The notes: generated by a model from the letters alone, not told the origin. A DNA stretch of 64,000 nucleotides from Clostridioides difficile CD160 (GCF_000449425.2 NZ_AVHW01000090.1:1-64000); one strand, 5' to 3'; positions 39,576 to 50,311 are shown, numbered from the stretch's first letter. A program made the numbers and translations.

Positions 39576-42500
39576 TTAAACTTTACATTTATTACCTTTA
39601 TACTTAGTTATATCATTACAACACATTAGACAAGCCCCTTTTTCTTCATTCCATTCTATATATGAAGCATTTGCACTACTCCAAACATTAAGATTGTCAT
39701 TATACATCTCAATTGTACAAGACCTTTTTTCTTCATTAAGTTCATTCATTGGACAAATTTCACATGGCTCATCTCTACCCCAAAATGCCTTGTAGCATAG
39801 TTGATTTATCTTTGCATTTGGAGCAATACTTAATGTCTTTTGGTTTATGAATAATAGTTCATAAGTATTTTTGTTTATTACATAAGTCCATGAATTAAGA
39901 TTATCCATAATCACTTTTGTAGTCTCATAAGATTTTATTAATTTATCTTGTTTATGCTTGTTAATCAAAAATACACTTAAGATTTCTGATATAAATGTCA
40001 ATGATTCTATTTCTTCCTTGGTCCAAAATCTATTTCCATTACATTCATCAAATCCTACATATCCACTAAATTCGCCTTCATCTAAGATTGCACACTGCAA
40101 CATAGATACAATACCCTGTGCTTTCAATATTTCATATAATCCACCTTTAAGTGTAGATATATCTTTACAATAAAAAATCCCTCTCTCATTAAAATATTGC
40201 TTATAATCTCCAATTACACTGTAGTATACTTCTCTAAGATTATCTATTTCTGGTTTAATACCATCATTACACCATTCAAATGTATTGCTACAATAAGTAT
40301 TATCATCTGAATTTTCAAATACATATGCACGACTTACATTATAAGACCTGCCAACTAATTCCAATATAAAATTTACTGCTGTATCAACATCTTTAGATTC
40401 ATATAAAATTCTAAATATATACTCAGAAAGATTTTGTTTAAATGTAGATTTGCTCTTGTACACATCATCAATATCTTCTTCTCCACCTAACACAGAAGTA
40501 AAATTTTTAGCTCTTATTCTTTTACTATCTATAGTTTGACTATTATTTTCACATATCCAATAGCAATCTTTACCCTTATCTTTTGCAACATATAGTGAAT
40601 TGTCTGCACTTTTAAAAAGTTCATTAAAGTTTTTACCATGTTGAGGATAAATAGCAATCCCTATGCTTCCAGAAATTTTATAATCTTTATTTTTTCCTGT
40701 AAATGAACGTCTAAATAAATTCATTAAATCATCTGCTTTTTGCTTTAGTATTTCTTCTGAATTCAAGTTTTTTAGAAGAATTAAAAACTCATCTCCTCCT
40801 ATACGTCCAATAATATCACTTTCTCTAAAAATATTTATAAATTTAGATGCTATATCATTTAAAACTGCATCTCCAAATAAATGCCCTAGATTATCATTAA
40901 TTCTCTTGAAATCATCAATATCTATTATAAATAATGCACTACTACATTCCCTACCTTCATTTTCTAAATAATTTCTAACTAAATCTTCTGTTGTAATTTT
41001 ATTATATAATCCTGTAAGTAAGTCTCTCTGTGCTCTATTTTTAAGTTCGTCATTATTTCTTTTTTCTTTATCTATATCTACAACAATACCTATAACACGT
41101 GTACATTGATTGTGCTTATCAATAATACTAGATAATCTAACTTTACACCAAATATATTCATTTTTTCCTTTTCTAAATCTAAGTTCTGTTTCATTATATG
41201 CATTATTGCCTTCCATAGCACTAGTGAAAAGGTCTATATATTTTGATATATCATCTTTGTATATCATTTCCCTTTCTAACATATTCTCAATTAGATTATT
41301 TCTCACTGGTTTGTATCCAAATTTCTTCTCCCATTTGTCAGAAATGTTTACTGTATCTGTATTTAGGTTCCACTCAAAGACAATGTTATTCTCTTGGTCC
41401 ATAACAATTCTATAGCACTCTTCACTTACATCTAATTGTTCTTGTGCTGACTTACTTGATGTAATATCAATCACAACACAATACACCCATGAATCTCCAT
41501 ATTTATCTTTTACTATTTGTCCTTTATCTAATAACCAACGTATCTCTCCATCTGAATGAACTACTCTATATTCAACTTCAAGTATATTGCCATTTTTTAG
41601 TTGCCTTTCTAGTTCATTTTTAACTATTTCACGGTCATCTTCATATATAACATTTAACAATTTGTTATCGAAAAATGATTCAATCTCTTCTTTTGTATAT
41701 CCCAATAAATTTTGATATCCTTCATTAACAAAATTAAATATGTAGTTTCCATCACAACTATATTTATATACTCCTCCAGGAATGTTTGAAGTCAGCACTT
41801 TTAAGTCATCATTTATTCTTTTTAGCTCTTCAGAATTATTGACCATGGTATCAATCAAATTATTGAAAGCTTTGATAATTTTAGCATATTCATTATTTTT
41901 ATCAAGATTAAATCTTATACTCGTATCTCCATCTCTTATTTTTTCTATGCCTTCAATTAACTTACCCATAGGATTTAAAAAGTGTTTTTTTACATATACA
42001 GAGATTAGACATATAAAAAATATAATCAAAACCATAAAAAGTAATACAACAAATATAGCCCTATCAATTGGCTTCATTATCTCTGACTCTTCTACACTAC
42101 TTAATATAAACCATCCATCTGATACTTCAGAATAATACCCAATATTTTTGATATTATCTTCAGAGTAACTTATAAACCCATCTGGATTATTTTTTAAATT
42201 TGTAGATTTCCATTCATTAAAAAAACTTTCATCTTCTATTATATTTTTATATTTATATTTACCATCATTAGAAACTACATTTCCTATAGAATCAATCACA
42301 ATCATTTTACCTGTATCAAAAGAAGGTATATCATTTATTGTACTTTTAATATAGTCTGTATCTACAATAAAGGACACAAAACCTTGATATTCATTGTTGA
42401 GCCAAATTGGATATCCCATTACAAAGTTTCTTTTACTTATATAAAAACTCTTTTTATTATTTATGTTAGAGATTTTAAAACTATCTTGTGGTAAACCTTT

Positions 42501-42920
42501 AAACTCTGACCCTGACATTAGTGCCTTTTTATTAATAATATTTTCATCACTTGATGCAACTACTACATCATTTTTATCAATAAGCGACATTCTAAGCAAA
42601 AACTTTTCCTTACTATTAATATCTCTTAATATACTATTTATATTTTCTTGTTTTAATCTATCATCTATAATTCTCCTATTTTCATTATATAGATATTCTT
42701 GAATTAAAGAAATTTGAGAAGTTGTTTTTAATGTAACTTCTTTTTGGCTAAAATAACTCTTTAATCGCTTTGATTCTATTATTGTGGCTGTTTTAATGTT
42801 ATTTTTCATCAATTCATTAGAATTATTAGTAAACTTATGTATACAAATTCCAGCAATAATTATTGATGGAATTATTGAAACTAATATAAGAATAATAAAT
42901 ATTTTTTTTTGTATCTTCAT
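39576..42920 (-). CDS. Multi-domain diguanylate cyclase with extracellular sensor
   Basis: The 1114-residue protein has an N-terminal membrane helix (7-28), an external Cache-type sensor (about 35-280), a second helix (287-309), HAMP (about 312-370), two PAS domains (about 375-490 and 500-620), and GGDEF (about 630-795) with the active loop GGDEF at 708-712 and the inhibitory site RESD at 699-702. A GAF-like domain (about 850-985) and a PAS-like domain with Cys residues (CEICPM) follow. It should make c-di-GMP in response to an external cue. The placement of GGDEF before GAF is unusual. Confidence 0.93.
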   Translation of the reverse strand: MKIQKKIFIILILVSIIPSIIIAGICIHKFTNNSNELMKNNIKTATIIESKRLKSYFSQKEVTLKTTSQISLIQEYLYNENRRIIDDRLKQENINSILRDINSKEKFLLRMSLIDKNDVVVASSDENIINKKALMSGSEFKGLPQDSFKISNINNKKSFYISKRNFVMGYPIWLNNEYQGFVSFIVDTDYIKSTINDIPSFDTGKMIVIDSIGNVVSNDGKYKYKNIIEDESFFNEWKSTNLKNNPDGFISYSEDNIKNIGYYSEVSDGWFILSSVEESEIMKPIDRAIFVVLLFMVLIIFFICLISVYVKKHFLNPMGKLIEGIEKIRDGDTSIRFNLDKNNEYAKIIKAFNNLIDTMVNNSEELKRINDDLKVLTSNIPGGVYKYSCDGNYIFNFVNEGYQNLLGYTKEEIESFFDNKLLNVIYEDDREIVKNELERQLKNGNILEVEYRVVHSDGEIRWLLDKGQIVKDKYGDSWVYCVVIDITSSKSAQEQLDVSEECYRIVMDQENNIVFEWNLNTDTVNISDKWEKKFGYKPVRNNLIENMLEREMIYKDDISKYIDLFTSAMEGNNAYNETELRFRKGKNEYIWCKVRLSSIIDKHNQCTRVIGIVVDIDKEKRNNDELKNRAQRDLLTGLYNKITTEDLVRNYLENEGRECSSALFIIDIDDFKRINDNLGHLFGDAVLNDIASKFINIFRESDIIGRIGGDEFLILLKNLNSEEILKQKADDLMNLFRRSFTGKNKDYKISGSIGIAIYPQHGKNFNELFKSADNSLYVAKDKGKDCYWICENNSQTIDSKRIRAKNFTSVLGGEEDIDDVYKSKSTFKQNLSEYIFRILYESKDVDTAVNFILELVGRSYNVSRAYVFENSDDNTYCSNTFEWCNDGIKPEIDNLREVYYSVIGDYKQYFNERGIFYCKDISTLKGGLYEILKAQGIVSMLQCAILDEGEFSGYVGFDECNGNRFWTKEEIESLTFISEILSVFLINKHKQDKLIKSYETTKVIMDNLNSWTYVINKNTYELLFINQKTLSIAPNAKINQLCYKAFWGRDEPCEICPMNELNEEKRSCTIEMYNDNLNVWSSANASYIEWNEEKGACLMCCNDITKYKGNKCKV

Positions 42921-43156
42921 AAGTTCTCCCCCTATTTTTAATAAACAATATAAATATAAATTTCTTTAAATATTTACTATTCATTTATTTGACTTATAAA
43001 ACTTATGTATTTATTCCCCAAAATTAAAACTATATTTACAGATTTCAAATCAAAATTATTTATATATTCATTGTATTTTAAATTTTTCTACATTTCAACT
43101 ATATAATACTAAATATTATTGTTTATAATCCAATTCTTAATTAATATATAGAATTA

Positions 43157-45022
43157 TTAGTTTATAATTTTTACTTTGCTCCTATCCAATACCATTTTTA
43201 GAGAATTTTCAACTGTTTCAATTACATCCTTATAACTTAAGTATACATTTGCATAAATATAATCTTCATATAAATTGTATTCTGTTACTCTGCAATATAA
43301 TAGCTTTCCTCCATCTATTAGATTGCTTAAAATATAATTATCTTTTCTTGGAACATAGCCTATTACATAACCTGTTTCTCCAACTATTTTAATAGCATTT
43401 TCATCATACAAATTATCTTTCTCTCTATTTAGATAATATATTTTACTCTTCTCTAATTCTTTTTCAAGGCATTCTCTATTTCTGAATCTTGAACCAGCAA
43501 CAGATACTGAAGTTAAATAGATATCCTTACCATGTTCATCCACTTTTATTTTTTCGATATTTATAAATTCTTTCTTCAAATTATTACTCTCATATAATAG
43601 TCTTCTCAATTCATCCTTCAACCTTAGGTTTTTTTCTTTTTCATAAGCTTCTTTAACTATTTTCAATTCTCCAAGAGATAATTTTTCTCTGTATCTTTTT
43701 AAAATATTTATGGACTCTTTTCTTACTTCATTTATATTTCCAAATATACCTTTTAAAGATATGCTTTTTCCTTCAGGATATAATGAATTACTGCCTTTAA
43801 TAACAATAAAAAATAACATATCATCATAATATTCTTGAGTTAATCTATCTTTCTCTATATCTTCCATTTTTCCAATTAAGTCATCTATGTTAAATGTCTT
43901 TTCAAAAAAGTTTAATAACTTTAATCTAGAATCTGTACTTCCTTTTTTAGATATATGCCAATACACCTCAAAATCTCTAATATCTCTATCCAAGTACGGT
44001 AATAAATCATCAAAAGATAAATTCATAGCATAAATTTCTGACATTTTTATCATATCTTCTGTTTTTCCACTTGCATTTCTTAATGCTTTAAAATATATGT
44101 TCTTCCACTTTTCACTAAGTAGGACAGCATTCATTTCTTTCTCAAATTCAACCTTATCACATTCTACAGTTTCATCTTTCAATACATTTATAGCTATTAA
44201 GAAAATTGAATATAAACTTTCAAATGTGGTTCCATAATTGACTACAATTGGTAAAAATTGATTTACTAATTGTACTTTATTACCTATGTATTTAAAATCT
44301 ACACTTAATAAGTAGTTACATATTAGATGTGCTAAGTTATCTATCTTTTCTCTATCTAAATCTCTTCTTTCAAGATATTCACTCAAATCAATAATAGAAA
44401 TAATATAATTCATTAATAATCGTTCATATTTTGTATCCTTATACCCCTCTTCAATTAGGTAGGAATTTATTTTAAAGTCCAAAATTTCCATGTTAACAAT
44501 AGCAAATACTTTTATTGAACCTGTAGCCTTTTTAGATAAATTAAATAAATATGTATTGTAAAATTCTAGTTTCTTGATAGTATTGCTCAAGTAAAACACG
44601 TATTCTCCAGATTTAGAAAATGTATCTACAACTTCTCTTATATTTTCTTTCTCTAAATATTTTTCACTTAAAATTAATCCAAGTTTTACATACTCAGCCT
44701 TTTTACTTTTATATATTAATTCTTTAGTTAGCTTATATAACCACTTTTCATCAATCATCATTTCTTTTACTAAAGTATTTATCTTTTTTATAAAAACTTC
44801 AAAATAGCAAATTAGAGGTTTGGAATTATTATTCTCCAATAGATAGATTTCATTAGATTCACTTTTATACATATTTAAAATTCCATCTACTAGATTATTT
44901 GCAAGTTCTACTTGCTCTCTTAAAGGTATATTTTCATATATACATAGATAATTCATTTCAAATGATTCTTTATATCCATCATAACCCTTAACTTCCTGCA
45001 ATTGTTTAAAAATATTACCCAT
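43157..45022 (-). CDS. HIRAN-domain protein
   Basis: Of 621 residues, the last ~110 hold a HIRAN domain: VAGSRFRNRE, REKDNLYDENAIKIVGETG and YVIGYVPRKDNYILS, a module that binds single-stranded 3' DNA ends in larger repair proteins. The first 500 residues are almost all helical, reminiscent of tetratricopeptide-like arrays, with no recognised domain. HIRAN normally accompanies helicase or nuclease domains; none is visible here. It is a single-gene unit with AAAGGAGG. Confidence 0.75.
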   Translation of the reverse strand: MGNIFKQLQEVKGYDGYKESFEMNYLCIYENIPLREQVELANNLVDGILNMYKSESNEIYLLENNNSKPLICYFEVFIKKINTLVKEMMIDEKWLYKLTKELIYKSKKAEYVKLGLILSEKYLEKENIREVVDTFSKSGEYVFYLSNTIKKLEFYNTYLFNLSKKATGSIKVFAIVNMEILDFKINSYLIEEGYKDTKYERLLMNYIISIIDLSEYLERRDLDREKIDNLAHLICNYLLSVDFKYIGNKVQLVNQFLPIVVNYGTTFESLYSIFLIAINVLKDETVECDKVEFEKEMNAVLLSEKWKNIYFKALRNASGKTEDMIKMSEIYAMNLSFDDLLPYLDRDIRDFEVYWHISKKGSTDSRLKLLNFFEKTFNIDDLIGKMEDIEKDRLTQEYYDDMLFFIVIKGSNSLYPEGKSISLKGIFGNINEVRKESINILKRYREKLSLGELKIVKEAYEKEKNLRLKDELRRLLYESNNLKKEFINIEKIKVDEHGKDIYLTSVSVAGSRFRNRECLEKELEKSKIYYLNREKDNLYDENAIKIVGETGYVIGYVPRKDNYILSNLIDGGKLLYCRVTEYNLYEDYIYANVYLSYKDVIETVENSLKMVLDRSKVKIIN

Positions 45023-45101
45023 TAAATTATCCTCCTTTACATGATATAATTTATATTGATTATACTACTTATTTCGGTAAGTTTACATTTCTACGCAAAA
45101 A

Positions 45102-45134
45102 AATATTACTAGAATTTGAAATTCTAGTAATATT
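45102..45134 (-). terminator. Terminator after the chorismate mutase-shikimate kinase gene
   Basis: ATATTACTAGAATT and AATTCTAGTAATAT form a 14-bp stem; on the minus strand it is followed by seven T residues. It closes the shikimate cluster. Confidence 0.8.
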
Positions 45135-45237
45135 AGTAAAATTGATTATGTAAATACCTTATCTTCTAACAGTAAATGATGTCATTATTAGTTTAAATTT
45201 TAATTCCTCTTAATATAAATCTACTATAACGTTAAAT

Positions 45238-46020
45238 TTATCTATCAAATTCAGTTAACTTTACAATCATCTCTTCACAAATTTCTTTTATTGTCTTATT
45301 ATCTGTATTGATAATAATATCTGCACATGCCATGTATTTTGCTTCTCGTTTTTTCATCAGGTCAGATATAAATTCTACATTCATATTATTATTAAGTATC
45401 GGTCTTTCATCACTATGTTTAACACGCTGAAAAATAGTTTCTGGACTTGCTGTCAACAAAACAATCCTTCCGCTTTTTTTCATATACTCTACATTTTTAT
45501 CTTTAAGTACAATTCCTCCCCCACAAGAAACAACAATACCTTTCTTTTGTTGCAGATTTATTAGTGTTTGGCTTTCAAGATTTCTAAAATACTCCTCCCC
45601 CATTTTTTCAAATATTTCAGAAATACTCATACCTTGTTGTTTTACTATATATGAATCTGTTTCTACTCGTTCCATCTCTAATAAATGACTTAAGTATGAT
45701 GATATAGTACTTTTACCTACACCCATAAATCCAACAAGCATTATATTGTAAGAAAATAAATTTTTAGCTTGTATTTTCTTACTTGTTTTAACCATATATC
45801 TAAAAATATCTATAATTTCATTTTCAAACTTATTACCTTTTAATTTATTAATCAATGCCACTTCTTTTTTATTTTCATAATCTGATTGTAAAATAGGTAG
45901 ACCTTTTTCTTTCTTAATATCTATAATATCTTTTATACATTCCATTCTTTTTTCAAGCAATTTTATAAACTCATCATCATATAAATCTATTTTTGCTCTT
46001 ATATTTTCTATATTTTCCAT
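45238..46020 (-). CDS. Chorismate mutase-shikimate kinase fusion
   Basis: Residues 1 to about 85 are an AroQ-type chorismate mutase (IRAKIDLYDDEFIKLLEKRM, IKKEKGLPILQSDYE). Residues about 92-260 are shikimate kinase: P-loop VGFMGVGKST, ETDSYIV with the shikimate-binding Asp, FRNLES with the key Arg, SCGGGIVL and the lid DERPIL. The fusion joins phosphorylation of shikimate with the chorismate-to-prephenate step. It is the last gene of the shikimate cluster and would let imported shikimate enter aromatic synthesis. Confidence 0.92.
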   Translation of the reverse strand: MENIENIRAKIDLYDDEFIKLLEKRMECIKDIIDIKKEKGLPILQSDYENKKEVALINKLKGNKFENEIIDIFRYMVKTSKKIQAKNLFSYNIMLVGFMGVGKSTISSYLSHLLEMERVETDSYIVKQQGMSISEIFEKMGEEYFRNLESQTLINLQQKKGIVVSCGGGIVLKDKNVEYMKKSGRIVLLTASPETIFQRVKHSDERPILNNNMNVEFISDLMKKREAKYMACADIIINTDNKTIKEICEEMIVKLTEFDR

Positions 46021-46083
46021 AGTGACACCTCAACTTTCAAACTGGACAAAATTTAAAAACTTTGCAATTATATTATACTGATA

Positions 46084-47301
46084 TTAAACCTCATAATCAC
46101 ACACTTTTTCTTTTCCATATCTCATATTTACAAATAAAGCAAGTAAAATTCCAACAAAAGTTATAGCTACGTTAAATAATACAACATATTTTGGTCCATT
46201 CACTCCACCTGATTTTGTAATAATACCTGCTATATTTAAAATAACATAGTTCGCTATACTAGATGCAATCATAACTATAGATGTTATTTTTCCTTTATTA
46301 GTTGGAAACATTTCATTTGCTGTTGATGTTGTTAATTGGAGAACACCACCTGCTGCTGAATAGCCTATTACAAATCCCCCTAACATACAAATAGTTGGAG
46401 TTTGAACAAAATATACGACTAATAGCATAATCAAAGCAATTATAGGATATATAACTAGTATTCTGATTGGCTTAATATATTTTTTAATAAGTACAGAAGT
46501 TATTAATACTGCACATATTACTCCCATTGAATAGAAAGACTGAATTTTTGTAGGGTCAGCCATACCATATAATTTCCCCAATTCCTGATTACAATTTAAC
46601 CATAATACAAACGTTGATGTACATGTAAATCCAATACAAACAAGAGCTATACTTGTTGGTGTAAATTTCATCTTTTCTGATTTAACTGTTTTTCCTTTAT
46701 TATCAGTAACATTATTAGCTGGTGGAAATGGTAATACAGCTATCAAAATTGCGTCTATGATAATAAGAATAGCTGTTACTATAAAAATAACTTTAAATGA
46801 TATTGAATTTGCTGCGACAAAACCAATTACAAAAGGAAGTAAAAATTGTGCTAAAGCTATTGTAAATTTAGTAAACATATTTGCTATTGTTCCTAAACTA
46901 GCAAATATCTCCATACAAGAAGGAGTTACACACGTATCTAAAAACGAGTTAGCAGCTCCTCCAATTATTGCAAATACATATGCTACATAAAAGTTTGGTG
47001 AAAATACAATTCCAACGAAGAAAATTGCATGCAGAAAATTTCCTATAAGACCACTTACTTTTCTTCCATACTTATCTGAAATAGGTCCTGCAAATGGATA
47101 TGATATAAGTCTACCCAACCCTAATGCGGCAATAACAGCCAAAACAATACTTACATCTAATGTCCCATCTGATAGTGTTTTAGCCCCCCACATTGATGAA
47201 AATTCTGGTTTATATTGTCCTAAAATTGAAATTCCGATACCAAGTAAAAAATATGAAAAATACAACGCTATGGCAGTAGGATAATATTTTTTATTGTTCA
47301 T
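46084..47301 (-). CDS. MFS transporter, probable shikimate/quinate uptake
   Basis: The 405-residue protein has 12 predicted helices and the major facilitator loop motif GRLISYPFAGPISDKYGRKVSG between helices 2 and 3. Its context in a shikimate cluster (AroE on one side, the mutase-kinase fusion on the other) and similarity of layout to Listeria qui operons suggest shikimate or quinate as substrate. The substrate is inferred from neighbours only. Confidence 0.8.
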   Translation of the reverse strand: MNNKKYYPTAIALYFSYFLLGIGISILGQYKPEFSSMWGAKTLSDGTLDVSIVLAVIAALGLGRLISYPFAGPISDKYGRKVSGLIGNFLHAIFFVGIVFSPNFYVAYVFAIIGGAANSFLDTCVTPSCMEIFASLGTIANMFTKFTIALAQFLLPFVIGFVAANSISFKVIFIVTAILIIIDAILIAVLPFPPANNVTDNKGKTVKSEKMKFTPTSIALVCIGFTCTSTFVLWLNCNQELGKLYGMADPTKIQSFYSMGVICAVLITSVLIKKYIKPIRILVIYPIIALIMLLVVYFVQTPTICMLGGFVIGYSAAGGVLQLTTSTANEMFPTNKGKITSIVMIASSIANYVILNIAGIITKSGGVNGPKYVVLFNVAITFVGILLALFVNMRYGKEKVCDYEV

Positions 47302-47444
47302 AGTTCTTCTCCTATTCTTGTTAATTTATTAACATTTTTATGTACAATAAACTTATCACCATAATGGGATTAAAGTATAGTCAGTTAAACCTTTAAATTT
47401 AACTAGACTACAATACAAAACCCACCATGACAATTTGTAAATTA

Positions 47445-48317
47445 TTATTTAAAACATAACTCATTTACCTCTTCTACAGGCATTTCTAATCCAGTATATA
47501 AATTAAAAGCTTCTGCTCCTTGGTATAATAACATTCCTAATCCACCAATAGCCTTACATCCATTAGCTTCAGCATCTTCAATCATTTTTGTTTTCTTTGG
47601 ATTATAGACCACATCTGTTACTACTAATTCTTTTCTTAAAACACTAACATCTTTTATATTAGTTTCATTATCATGAGGTTTCATACCGATAAGAGTTGCA
47701 TTCGTCAATATGTCACTTGATGCTATCTCTTCATAAAGTTTTTCTGTATCTTCTAAATCATATAGATTAACAACACATTCTGGAACTTCTTTTTTGATGT
47801 TCTCAACTGTTTGTTCTGCTCTTTTATAAAAATCATCCTTAGCATTGAAGATAGAGATTTCTCTTGCTCCATCTAATGCACACTGTACTTGTATAGCAGT
47901 CGCTGCTCCACCAGCACCCATAATCGTAATCTTTTTACCTTTAACTTCTACTCCATTTTCTTTTAAATTACGAACATAACCTACTCCATCTGTTATATGA
48001 CCAATTAACTTTCCATCTTCATTTACAATTGTGTTACATGCTCCAATTATACGAGCTGCTGGAGAAAGTTCATCCATATATCCTGTAACAGCAGATTTAC
48101 ATGGCATAGTTACATTAGCTCCCTTTATATTAAAAGTTTTTATTGCTGAAAGTGCATCTTTTACCTTGTCTACTGTAATATCAAAAGCTAAATATCTATA
48201 ATCTAAATCTAATTTTTCAAAACTATAGTTATACATCACTGGCGATTTAGAATGACCAACTGGTGTACCTATTAATGCAAACAAACCTGTTCTACCTGAA
48301 ATTTCCATAACTATCAT
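47445..48317 (-). CDS. aroE: Shikimate dehydrogenase
   Basis: The 290-residue NAD(P)-dependent enzyme interconverts 3-dehydroshikimate and shikimate. Visible motifs are IGTPVGHSKSPVMYNY (shikimate contact SKS), GANVTMPCKSAV with the catalytic Lys, TDGVGYVRNL, the Rossmann GAGGAATAIQV and GLGMLLYQGAEAF. It resembles quinate/shikimate catabolic dehydrogenases by position. An internal ATG three codons later may be the start, as the GGGAGG site sits very close to the first. Confidence 0.93.
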   Translation of the reverse strand: MIVMEISGRTGLFALIGTPVGHSKSPVMYNYSFEKLDLDYRYLAFDITVDKVKDALSAIKTFNIKGANVTMPCKSAVTGYMDELSPAARIIGACNTIVNEDGKLIGHITDGVGYVRNLKENGVEVKGKKITIMGAGGAATAIQVQCALDGAREISIFNAKDDFYKRAEQTVENIKKEVPECVVNLYDLEDTEKLYEEIASSDILTNATLIGMKPHDNETNIKDVSVLRKELVVTDVVYNPKKTKMIEDAEANGCKAIGGLGMLLYQGAEAFNLYTGLEMPVEEVNELCFK

Positions 48318-48388
48318 TTCCTCCCGATATTATCATTTTCTTTGCAAATAATCTACTCAATTATTTGCAAAGAAAAATTTATTTATTT

Positions 48389-50311
48389 TTATATATTTAA
48401 TGCTACCTCAAAGGCTTCTTTTGTTGCATCTAATGCTCTACGTGCTTTTACTGCATCCCCAACAACATAAGTTTCTTTTACAAATTGTTTTACAGATTCA
48501 CTTAATGGGTCATAATTACGAGAACCCATAGCAAGCACTACTGAGTCAAATCCTTTTAAATCGTGTTCTGTACCATCTGCAAGTAAATAGTCGACACCAT
48601 CATTATAAAATTTAGCAACTTTTGCACCAGTAACAGTATGTATATTATAATTTTCAAAATCATTCATAAGGAACTTACGGTGCTCTGAAATCACGTCTGC
48701 ACCAACTTCTTCTCTAAGCTCAATAACAGTAACCTCATGCTCTTGTTCTCCAAGGAAAGCTGCCACTTCACAACCAACCATTCCACCACCAACAACAAGT
48801 ACTTTTTTCCCACAAGATTTATTACCATCAAGAAGGTCTACAGCATGTATCAATCCTGAATCATTAATTCCTGGTATAGGAAGTACAAGTGGAGTTGCTC
48901 CAGTAGCTATAATAACTGCATTAGGTGATTTTTCTTTTATAAGTTCTACTGTAGCTTCTGTGTTAGTACATATTTTCACACCATATTGATTACATTTTGA
49001 AATGTAACTTCTAACTAAATTAGTGATATCTCCCTTACCTGGAGGATATGCAGCTAAACGCATTTGACCACCTAGAACTTCAGACTTTTCAACTAAAGTT
49101 ACATTATGCCCTCTTTTAGCACATACCCATGCTGCAAGCATACCTCCAACGCCTCCACCAACAACCAACACTTCTTTACTAGTTTCAGCTGGTTTAAGTT
49201 CTGCCTCATGACCTAATATAGGATTTGCAAGACAGGCTATAGGTTTACCTTGGAACATATTTGGTACACATCCTTGTAAGCAGGCAATACATGGTATCAT
49301 TTCATCTAACTTTCCATTTTTAGCCTTATTAGGCATTTCTGGGTCAGCCAAACTTTGTCTACCAAATGCTACTAAATCACATCTACCTTGTTTAACCATT
49401 AACTCAGCAAATTGTGGTTCTGTGTAACGTCCAACTGTTATTACTGGTATACTAACAGCTTTTTTTATTTCTGTGACTAATTCTGCACTGAATCCAGCAT
49501 GTAAAACTGTAGGAGCCCACATATATTCATCATGTATATGTATACTACGAGAAACATGAAGTCCATCTACTCCACAGTCTTCTAGATATGCTGCTATTAC
49601 TGAACTATCATGTACATCTATTCCACCTAAAATATCATCTGTACTATTTATACGACATAATATTGCTAGAGAATCTCCTACTTTTTTACGTATATTTTCA
49701 ATAATAAGACGAGCTAATCTCATTCTATTTTCAAAACATCCACCAAACTCATCTACACGCTTATTTGTTCTTGGTGATATAAAACTACTAACTAAATATC
49801 CATGAGCACAGTGAACTTCAACAGCATCTGCACCAGCTTTTTGTGCACGTAATGCAGCATCTCCATAAGATTCTATAAGTTCATATATTTCTTCAGTTGT
49901 TATTGCTAATGGTGTGTTACGACCATTCGATGCAGGGATTGCAGATGCAGCTTTTAGTGGATGACCTGCTATTTTTTCATTCCCTTCAGAACCAGCATGT
50001 TGTAATTGTATAGATACCTTTGAACCTGCATTATGACAAGCATCTATTACATTTTTAAAACTATCTATTGTACTATCATCATATAAACAAGGTTTACGAG
50101 GGCCTCCTTTTGCTTTTTTGTCTACAACACTAGATTCTATAGTTATCAATCCAAAACCACCTAAAGCACGTTCAAGATAATAAGCTTTAGAAGTTTCACT
50201 TAAAGTCCCGTCTGTATTTGCAAAATTATTTCCCATAGGAGGAACTACAAAACGATTTGGAACTGTCATCGAACCAATTTTTATAGGTGTAAACATAGAA
50301 CTAATCTTCAT
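48389..50311 (-). CDS. Old-yellow-enzyme-type NADH:flavin oxidoreductase with Fe-S cluster
   Basis: The 640-residue protein matches the 2,4-dienoyl-CoA reductase/enoate reductase family: an FMN TIM barrel (about 5-330: RFVVPPMGNNFAN, DAVEVHCAHGYLVSSFISPRTN, VITVGRY), a four-Cys [4Fe-4S] motif (CIACLQGC...CLANP, about 340-360), and an FAD/NAD two-dinucleotide domain (VLVVGGGVGGMLAAWVC, VLVVGGGMVGCEVA). It may reduce an unsaturated acid derived from shikimate or quinate; Listeria qui operons have a similar enzyme. A hairpin (48340-48372) separates it from aroE. Confidence 0.88.
   Translation of the reverse strand: MKISSMFTPIKIGSMTVPNRFVVPPMGNNFANTDGTLSETSKAYYLERALGGFGLITIESSVVDKKAKGGPRKPCLYDDSTIDSFKNVIDACHNAGSKVSIQLQHAGSEGNEKIAGHPLKAASAIPASNGRNTPLAITTEEIYELIESYGDAALRAQKAGADAVEVHCAHGYLVSSFISPRTNKRVDEFGGCFENRMRLARLIIENIRKKVGDSLAILCRINSTDDILGGIDVHDSSVIAAYLEDCGVDGLHVSRSIHIHDEYMWAPTVLHAGFSAELVTEIKKAVSIPVITVGRYTEPQFAELMVKQGRCDLVAFGRQSLADPEMPNKAKNGKLDEMIPCIACLQGCVPNMFQGKPIACLANPILGHEAELKPAETSKEVLVVGGGVGGMLAAWVCAKRGHNVTLVEKSEVLGGQMRLAAYPPGKGDITNLVRSYISKCNQYGVKICTNTEATVELIKEKSPNAVIIATGATPLVLPIPGINDSGLIHAVDLLDGNKSCGKKVLVVGGGMVGCEVAAFLGEQEHEVTVIELREEVGADVISEHRKFLMNDFENYNIHTVTGAKVAKFYNDGVDYLLADGTEHDLKGFDSVVLAMGSRNYDPLSESVKQFVKETYVVGDAVKARRALDATKEAFEVALNI

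Noticed and set aside
48340-48372. Perfect 13-bp stem between aroE and the reductase gene as a terminator
   Set aside because: No T-run follows on the minus strand and both genes are in the same cluster; it is more likely an RNA stability element.
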